Below are positions 57,706 through 64,000 of a stretch of 64,000 nucleotides of DNA, piece by piece. The notes under the pieces were generated by a model. That model made no database searches and had not been told where the DNA came from. It saw nothing but the letters and a program-made list of their open reading frames with translations. The translations under genes and the position numbers were made by a program. How positions within the stretch are numbered: position 1 is the stretch's first letter; each line of letters begins with the position of its first letter. The stretch comes from Ilex aquifolium (taxonomy: Eukaryota > Streptophyta > Magnoliopsida > Aquifoliales > Aquifoliaceae): positions 16,827,501 through 16,891,500 of the forward strand of contig OX637401.1 in the NCBI GenBank assembly GCA_951799425.1. Direction: 5' to 3'.

Positions 57706-58015
57706 GCTCAATGTGTAGTGCGTGTTCCCTGTGTAAGGAGTTTATAATTTATAGACACAGAGTCTTAGCTGTAGCAGTGACGTGAAAGTCAAATTACTAA
57801 TCTACTGGGGAGAATAACTATATTTTGGGATGGACACTATCTTGAAGTAATGGTTATCCCGATGATTGCTCTTCCATGTGCGTTGACTCTTTTTGGACTC
57901 TTGAGCTTTGGACTGAACTACTAGTCATATGTTAGGCTTGACCCTCCTTTTGATGATTTGAGCTTAACCCATAAACTGGGCCTAGACCTAGTTGGATTTG
58001 AACTCGTCATAAACA
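57507..58015 (-). mobile_element. Solo LTR-like repeat
   Basis: Begins TGATGATGCAC and ends TCATAAACA. In layout (GAGTGGTTGGGT, a GA microsatellite, TTTATAATTTATAG) it resembles the LTR of the intronic gypsy element. A clear flanking duplication is not seen. Confidence 0.5.
57676..57702. repeat. GA microsatellite
   Basis: About 13 GA repeats inside the LTR-like repeat. Confidence 0.9.
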
Positions 58016-58380
58016 ACTGCAGGTTTCAAATCATTTCAATGCTAAATTGTCAAGCACCAATATTTCTTTTGAGTGCTCAATTAATAGCCCCTTCATATAG
58101 AAGAAATTACATAATTCACAACTAAAATTGAAAATGTTCAACTGCATTACGTGAAGTACTATGCCCAGAATAACATAGTTGGAATCATTCCCATAAACCC
58201 AGAGTGATAAGTATACCACTATATGCATAATCCCATAAGCTCGAATAACATCTTCATACATCAAATTCATCTCAATTTAATCCCATCAAAAACAAGGACT
58301 ATACAAGTAACCAAATTTTTAACAAATCTACTAATCGAGAGACATCAGAAATTAAGAATGAGAATAATTTCATTGAACTC

Positions 58381-58950
58381 TGAGGGTCAAGCCCAAATAG
58401 CCCAACTTATGTGAAAAGGCCCAACCTCGATTGAAGAGCCCAGCCATGCAAAGACCCACCAAGTCTAAGTTCAAGTCCAATCCAGCTGGGGCCCTCCTCC
58501 GAAGGAATTGGAGTACGAGGGAGAAAAATGCAGCGCACGGAGAAACCCTACCAAATTTATAATTACCAAAACAAGTAGGAAACCCCTCCCTCACGTCACC
58601 GCCTCACCTCCAAACCCTAACTCTATAAATGTAAGCCCTCTCATCATCTAGGGCACGCCTCCCAAAAAAACCTCCTCTCATACCTTGCACAACATTATTG
58701 TTCCCCTCTCCCTCAAAGCACTGTAGCTCTCCGGTGTAAACCCTCCGGTGACGATTATTCATTAATAAAGAACACCAAGGCCACCGCTGCCATTCAAAGT
58801 GGACGTAGGCCACGGTCGAACCACTATAAACCTCTGTGTTGATCCTTTATTTGCTATTTTGGTCATTGATTGTTTGTTTACTGCACATTGATTATACCTA
58901 TTTACCTTCTTGACTGTTAAACTTGCACGAAACCGATTTGTGCATCATCA
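58381..58950 (+). mobile_element. Solo LTR with perfect 5-bp duplication
   Basis: 570 bp, ends TGAGGGTCAAG and GTGCATCATCA, flanked on both sides by AACTC. It has TATAAAT at about 58,624 and a downstream GTGGACGTAGGCCACGG stretch. No internal region is present, so it is most likely the product of LTR-LTR recombination. The matching flanks suggest moderate age. Confidence 0.78.
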
Positions 58951-59079
58951 AACTCTATGTCCGAAAAGTTTCACGCCAATGATTTTGCTCTATCTGTAGT
59001 GTCCTGCCAAGAAACTATTAAAACTCTAATGACCCACCATAGAAACTATCAATATAAAAATGAGAATAAGAAAAGGCGA

Positions 59080-59627
59080 GAAGTGATTGGATTTTCAATA
59101 GATAACTGACACTAGTGAATAAGAGTGTTAGTTGAGCTTAAGTTCAAGCCTTTAAAGCTCGTTTTTTAAACAAGTCTAAAAAATTATTCAAGCTCGGTTT
59201 GTTTAGAACTCGAGTCGAGCTCAAGTCTGGGCCAATTACGAGCCGAACCCAAATAACTCGTCTATTTTACATATAAACGAGTGAATAAGAATGTTAATCG
59301 TGAAAAAACAAGTTTTAGGTAGTACACAAGTTAAATTTTCTCACTTGTTTCACAATTGGCACAAGTGATTGAACTTTCAATAGATAACTAACATAAGTGA
59401 ATAGAAGTGTTAATCGAATCGAGCTTTGCGAGCTTGAGGTCGAGCTTATTGAGCTCGTTTTTCTAAACAAGCCTAAAAAATTGTTTAAGTTCGGCTTATT
59501 TAGAACTTGAACCGAGTCTTTAAGGCTCGTTTTTCTAAACGAATTTAAAAAATTGTTTAAACTCAGCTCGAGCCGAGTTTTATCCGAACCAAGCCTAAGT
59601 AACTCGTCTTGATTAACACTCCTATTG
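59080..59627. repeat. Two tandem copies of a GAGCTCG-rich MITE-like repeat
   Basis: Copies at about 59,080-59,360 and 59,362-59,627 share GTGATTG..TTTCAATAGATAACT, AAGCTCGTTTTT and TCTAAACAAGCCTAAAAAATT. The second has inverted ends, AAGTGTTAATCG and GATTAACACTCCT. There is no ORF of meaning. Confidence 0.7.
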
Positions 59628-59926
59628 ACCAAGTAGAACACAATGTCAATTATTTTAACTTATCTATTCTATCTCATATTTAAAAACTAAATTCAACTGC
59701 ATACAAGAAATGGATATAACAATATAAAAGATCATTATAACATGATCTCCTTACCTTGTAGCTCTTAGAAAGTGCTAAGCAACCCATCACATTCCAGATC
59801 CAACATGACCACCGATGTTTAGCTCTTCGGTCCATTATTTATTTGCAGATTATTTATTTATGGATGTTTACCTCACCTTTTCTTCGACGTTCAGTATCAT
59901 TTTTGACAGGAGTACTAGTTCAATCA
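59628..59926. other. Short intergenic stretch
   Basis: No gene or repeat recognised; it flanks the copia LTR. Confidence 0.5.
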
Positions 59927-60538
59927 TGTTGTGGAAATTACCCCAGGAATTGAATTTGAATTGATATTGACACTCACACTCAAGTGGAAAAATAAGAGAA
60001 CAATCTCACAAGACAAAAAAATTTACGTGGTTCGGCAATTGCCTATGTCCACGACAACAACGATCGGATGTTTTCACTATTTGAAGTAATCAGAGATTAA
60101 AAGAACAATTATTCCAAACCTCACAAGTACTCAGTCCAACAAAAGAACAAAAAACCACAAGACCACTCTGATATCTCACTGGTGTCCCTCACAAATCTAA
60201 TAATACATAGACTGACACCTGATATCACTCAAATTGATACCGAAATATCACTTAATGTTTATACACTACAAGCACTGAAAATACTGAAGTGATTTTTGGA
60301 TGCTTGAACCACTTGCTGGGCATCTCCTTTTATAGGCAAACTGGAAAAGAAATGGACAAAGGCTCAAATCTAAAAATCAGAACAATTAATTCAGAGATCA
60401 AATCTGAATTGCGCATGATTCAGGCATTCACGTGCAACCCCATTTTTTTCTCTTGACTTTAAGGCACCAATTGTTGAAAAACAATGTCACCCTTTGTCTT
60501 CTTTCTAGCCATAGGTTGTCAGGCCATTTAATTCAACA
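59927..60538 (-). repeat. 3' LTR of the copia element
   Basis: 612 bp, inverted ends TGTTGTGG and ATTCAACA on the plus strand. It contains the TTTACGTGGTTCGGC stretch common in plant copia LTRs. Confidence 0.75.
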
Positions 60539-63080
60539 ATTCTCTACCTTGGCCTGAAGCCGGTCAAACTATCTGAAAACTCTTTTCCAATTGTCGTCTC
60601 AGATGCGCCTTGTAGGACGCTGAAACTTGTAGGATGTTGATCAAGTCCAAGCAATGCTCGAACTTGATTGTTGGAACCACCTTTGTCAACATATCAGCTG
60701 GATTATTTTTAGTGCTAACCTTTTGTAGAGAAATTTCTCCATCGTCATTAACCCTGCGGACAAAGTGAAACCAAACATCAGTATGGTTGATCCTTGCATG
60801 ATGAACTTGGTGTTTCGCCAAATGAATGACACTTTGACTGTCACAAAGGATGCTAACATGCTTTTGTGATATTCCTAAATCACCAATCAAACCCCAAAGC
60901 CATAAAGCCTCCTTGACGGCCTCAGTCACTGCCATGTACTCTGCCTCAGTTGTTGATAGAGCAACTGTTGGTTGTAGCATAGACCTCCAACTGACTGGAC
61001 CTTAGGCTATTGTGAAAACATAGATTGTTGTAGACCTTCGCTTGTCTAAGACACCAGCATAATCGGAATCCACATAACCACTGATATGAGACTCTGAACA
61101 ACTGCCCCACTAATACAGCAATCCTACATTCAGAGTACCACGAAGATACTGTAGTACCATTTCACCGCCTGTCAATGTTCCTTACCAGGATCTGCCATAT
61201 ACCTGCTCACCATATTGACTGCTTGTGAAATGTCCAGACGGGTGCATACCATAGCATACATCAAGCTTCCAATTGCACTAGCATATGGAACATGAGGCAT
61301 ATACTCACACTCCTCCTTGTTATTTGGAGACATGGCTGCTGACAGTCTGAAGTGGGCAGCTAAAGGAGTACTCATAGGCTTTGAGTTCTCCATACCAAAT
61401 CAAGAAAGCACCTTCTCCAAGTACTTTCGCTATGACAAACACAATCTACCCTTCTTTCTATCTCTCAAAATTTCCATGCAAAATATTTTCTTAGCTACAC
61501 CTAGGTCCTTCATCTCAAACTCTTTGTTGAGTTGAGATTTCAACTTGTTGATTTCCACCATGCTCTTAGCAACAATGAGCATGTCATCAACATATAAAAG
61601 CAAATAAACAAAAGAACCATCTGGTAGCTTATTGAAGTACACACAATGGTCATACTCACTTATGGTGTAGCTTTGTTTCAACATGAACGTCTCAAACCTC
61701 TTGTACCACTGTCTTGGAGATTGCTTCAGTCCGTACAATGACTTCCTTAGTTTGCACACATAAGATTCTTTACCAACAACCTTGAAACCTTCAGGCTGAG
61801 TCATGAAGATTTCTTCCTCTAAATCCTCATGGAGAAATGCAGTCTTGACATCCAACTGCTCTAGTTCAAGATCAAACTGAGCTACGATGGCCAATAACAC
61901 ACGGATTGAAGTGTGCTTCACCACTGGTGAAAATACCTCATTGTAATCCACCCCTTCTTTTTGTGCATAGCCCTTGGCTACTAACCATACTTTGGATCTG
62001 ATGCCTTATGTTCCTGAAGAACCTTCCTTCTTTGCGTACACCCATTTGCACCAAATTGCTCGCTTTTCCTTTGGTAATTTGACGAGGTCCCAAGTATGAT
62101 TCTTGTGAAGAGAATTCATTTATTCATTCATGGTAGTTTTCCATTCCTTGCAGTTACTATCGTTTATTGCGTCCTGAAATGTTGATGGTTCATCACCCTC
62201 CATGGTAAGTGCATAAGATAGCATATCTTCAAAACCATAACAAACTGGTGTTTTGACTATCCTTCTGGTCCTCCCAGCTGCTAAAGATGGTTGTGGTGGT
62301 TTCTCTTTTGATGTCCCTTCATCTAAAACAATATCTTCTGGAGTACTAAGCTTCACCTCCACAGGATCACCCTTTTCCATCTCTATTTGAATATCCTTCT
62401 GCTTGCTAGAAGTTAGCATAGCAGACTCATCAAAGGTCACATCCCTATTGATCACAAACATGTGCAATTCAGGACATCATAATATGTAGCCCTTCACTCT
62501 AGTTACATATCCAAGAAAGATTCCCTTCTTAGCTCTTGGGTCAATCTTACTTTCTTTGACATGAAAATAAGCTGTACACCCAAAGACTCTAAGAGAACTA
62601 TAATTAGCTGGCTCGTCTGACCAAACTTCATGAGGAGTTTTACACTCTATAGCTGTTGACGGTGATCGATTGACAAGAAAACACGCCGTGTTAACAGCCT
62701 CAACCCAGAATTACACCATGCTCTCTCCAATAAAGTTCGGTTCATTCTCTCTGCGACTCTGTTTTGTTGTGGCATTCCCTTGACAGAGAAATGCCTTGCA
62801 ATGCCTTCATCTTCATAGAACTTCAAGAATGGCTGGTAATGTGTACTAACCACCATTGTCGGTTCTCAACCACTTGATTTTCCTACCAGTTTGCTTCTCG
62901 ACCATGGCCTTCCACTTCTTGAATGTTTCAAAGACTTCATCCTTAGACTTTAGAAAGTATACCTATACTTTGCGGCAGAAGTCATCAATAAAGGTAAAAA
63001 AAAATATCTGGATCCCCCTTTTGAGGCTACCTTTGAGGGACCCCAAACATCTGAATGAATGTAGTCAGGAATGCCTTTTA
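59927..63080 (-). mobile_element. Ty1/copia retrotransposon, incomplete
   Basis: Fossil on the minus strand. A 3' LTR (60,538-59,927) is preceded by a purine-rich tract. Then, with rising coordinates: RNase H (60,980-60,564, STTEAEYMAVTEA, KNNPADMLTK), end of RT (61,393-61,172), RT (61,951-61,430, LEQLDVKTAFLHEDL, LLLYVDDMLIV), a linker (62,467-62,120) and the integrase end (from 62,647 up). The wording is TNT1-like (Tork group). Gag, protease and the 5' LTR are not in the window, and several breaks are present. A MITE adjoins it at 63,081. Confidence 0.88.
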
Positions 63081-63280
63081 GGGGCTGTTTAGTTGGTTTT
63101 TTGGGAGGGATTTGGATTGGCTTGTCCAAACCCTTCCAAACCCAAACCCCTCTTTACAAAGATGTGATTTAACATTCAATCTCGTCCATACCCATGTGTT
63201 GGTATGCGCACGAATATATCACTATTATGATAATATATTTATATATAAATGACTATTGTGCCCCTTAACCAATCTAATCA
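63081..63280. mobile_element. MITE related to the one at 13,159, adjoining the copia element
   Basis: After TTA it starts GGGGCTGTTTAGTTGG and matches, in the opposite orientation, the right half of the 13,159-13,599 MITE (TTGGATTGGCTTGTCCAAAC and on to TGCCCCTTAACC). The far end was not recognised, so it may be truncated. Confidence 0.65.
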
Positions 63281-63737
63281 AAACCATGTTTGTATACGTA
63301 CATTTTCTTGTGTCCTTATGGTTTTAATATTTGATTATTTTTTCTTCCTAACTGATGAAAAAAACATGAATGTTGATAAAATATAACTATTTGCAGGGGA
63401 TGATTCTAGGTGATTGTTGAATTTATTTAGATCAAATAGGAAATAGGTCACACAGTCTGTATTCAAGGGTTGGATTTACCCCAATCAAATGACTAGAAAT
63501 ACATGAAAACAAAGGGCAATCATTGCAATGTCAGGAGGATCATTTCTCTCCCAAAATAATTGACTTAACACCATATAAATGTGATCCAAATACCAAACCA
63601 AACTTGTATATAATCAGAAATTAGGTTGCCATGAAAGATTAGTTCAAAAGGAAACCCATGACCAGTTGGAGTTGGAGGACTCATCAAAAATGAACAACCC
63701 AATGACTTCTAGAATTCTATAGAAGGATTAATGATAC
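63281..63737. other. Likely intron of the gene at the right edge
   Basis: AT-rich and non-coding, between the MITE and the exon at 63,738. Nothing else is recognised. Confidence 0.4.
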
Positions 63738-63941
63738 CTCAAAGCATCCAAGCGGAGCTTGATCTAGGCCATTCTCAAAGGACTTGATGTTAATCAAAGA
63801 AGGGGAATAAGTAGAGTGATGGTGGAAGCGGACTCTCTCAAGGCATCTAAACCTCTCACAAGGAATATCCAAGAAACCCACCTCAAGAACCAAACCATCT
63901 AAGTGGGTGTCCAACTGAGCAGTACAAGCAACAATCCAGTT
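63738..63941 (-). CDS. Internal exon of an unidentified minus-strand gene
   Basis: 204 bp, exactly 68 codons, between an acceptor GTAGTCAG (63,944-63,942) and a donor TTTGAG-GTATC. It reads NWIVACTAQLDTHLDGLVLE, then a Cys/His-containing stretch, and ends LDQAPLGCFE. Codon use and clean boundaries in phase 0 support a real exon. The acceptor choice is uncertain by a few codons: an AG at about 63,953 is the alternative. I do not recognise the protein. More 5' exons must lie beyond the window. Downstream exons were not found before the MITE. Confidence 0.5.
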
Positions 63942-64000
63942 CTGACTACTATTCAGAACAACCCTTCAAAATGAAGCTATGAACAAAAACCATATTTCAC

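Noticed and set aside
1-64000. tRNA, rRNA or other structured RNA genes
   Set aside because: No cloverleaf, rRNA-like or snoRNA-like stretch was noticed by eye on either strand; a tRNAscan or Rfam search would be needed to be sure.

Overview
The window is nuclear DNA from a dicot-like flowering plant. The main evidence is an apparently intact TIR-NBS-LRR (TNL) resistance gene, a class monocots lack. Plant-type introns, a cyclin-D5 relic, Tat/Retand-like Ty3/gypsy and Ty1/copia elements, a plant L1 LINE with an RNase H tail, Helitrons and MITEs agree with this. The DNA is AT-rich and mostly transposon-derived. No species is assigned.

Layout. 1-3,409 (minus): 3'-incomplete spliced gene for a METTL18/HPM1-type protein-histidine methyltransferase, assembled from six short exons. 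3,637-12,341: terminal-inverted-repeat elements and Helitrons, including a 5 kb Helitron with another element nested in it and a possible captured gene fragment. 12,500-23,100: a diverged duplicated segment with exon-like blocks, split by a second Helitron that contains a nearly full L1 LINE (ORF1, endonuclease/RT, RNase H, poly-A). 23,193-36,669 (minus): a five-exon TNL gene with an open frame of 1,133 codons. Its first intron is 9.7 kb and holds an incomplete Tat-type Ty3/gypsy element and a 43-bp minisatellite. 36,893-41,700: a MITE, a possible small spliced gene and a Helitron 3' end. 41,724-50,314: an LTR-element fragment and a large, broken Ty3/gypsy element on the minus strand. 53,011-54,375: a cyclin-D5-like pseudogene. 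55,700-64,000: Helitron ends, a fold-back MITE, solo LTRs, tandem repeats, a broken copia element with a MITE beside it, and one exon of an unidentified minus-strand gene.

Only three host loci look real and potentially functional: the methyltransferase, the TNL and the gene entering at the right edge. The cyclin is a relic. The most interesting biological feature is the TNL gene: it keeps an open spliced frame although its TIR exon lies 9.7 kb from its NBS exon, across a same-strand retroelement. That layout recalls resistance genes whose expression depends on reading through silenced intronic transposons. All splice models were made by eye from frame, GT-AG sites and family knowledge; no searches were run.
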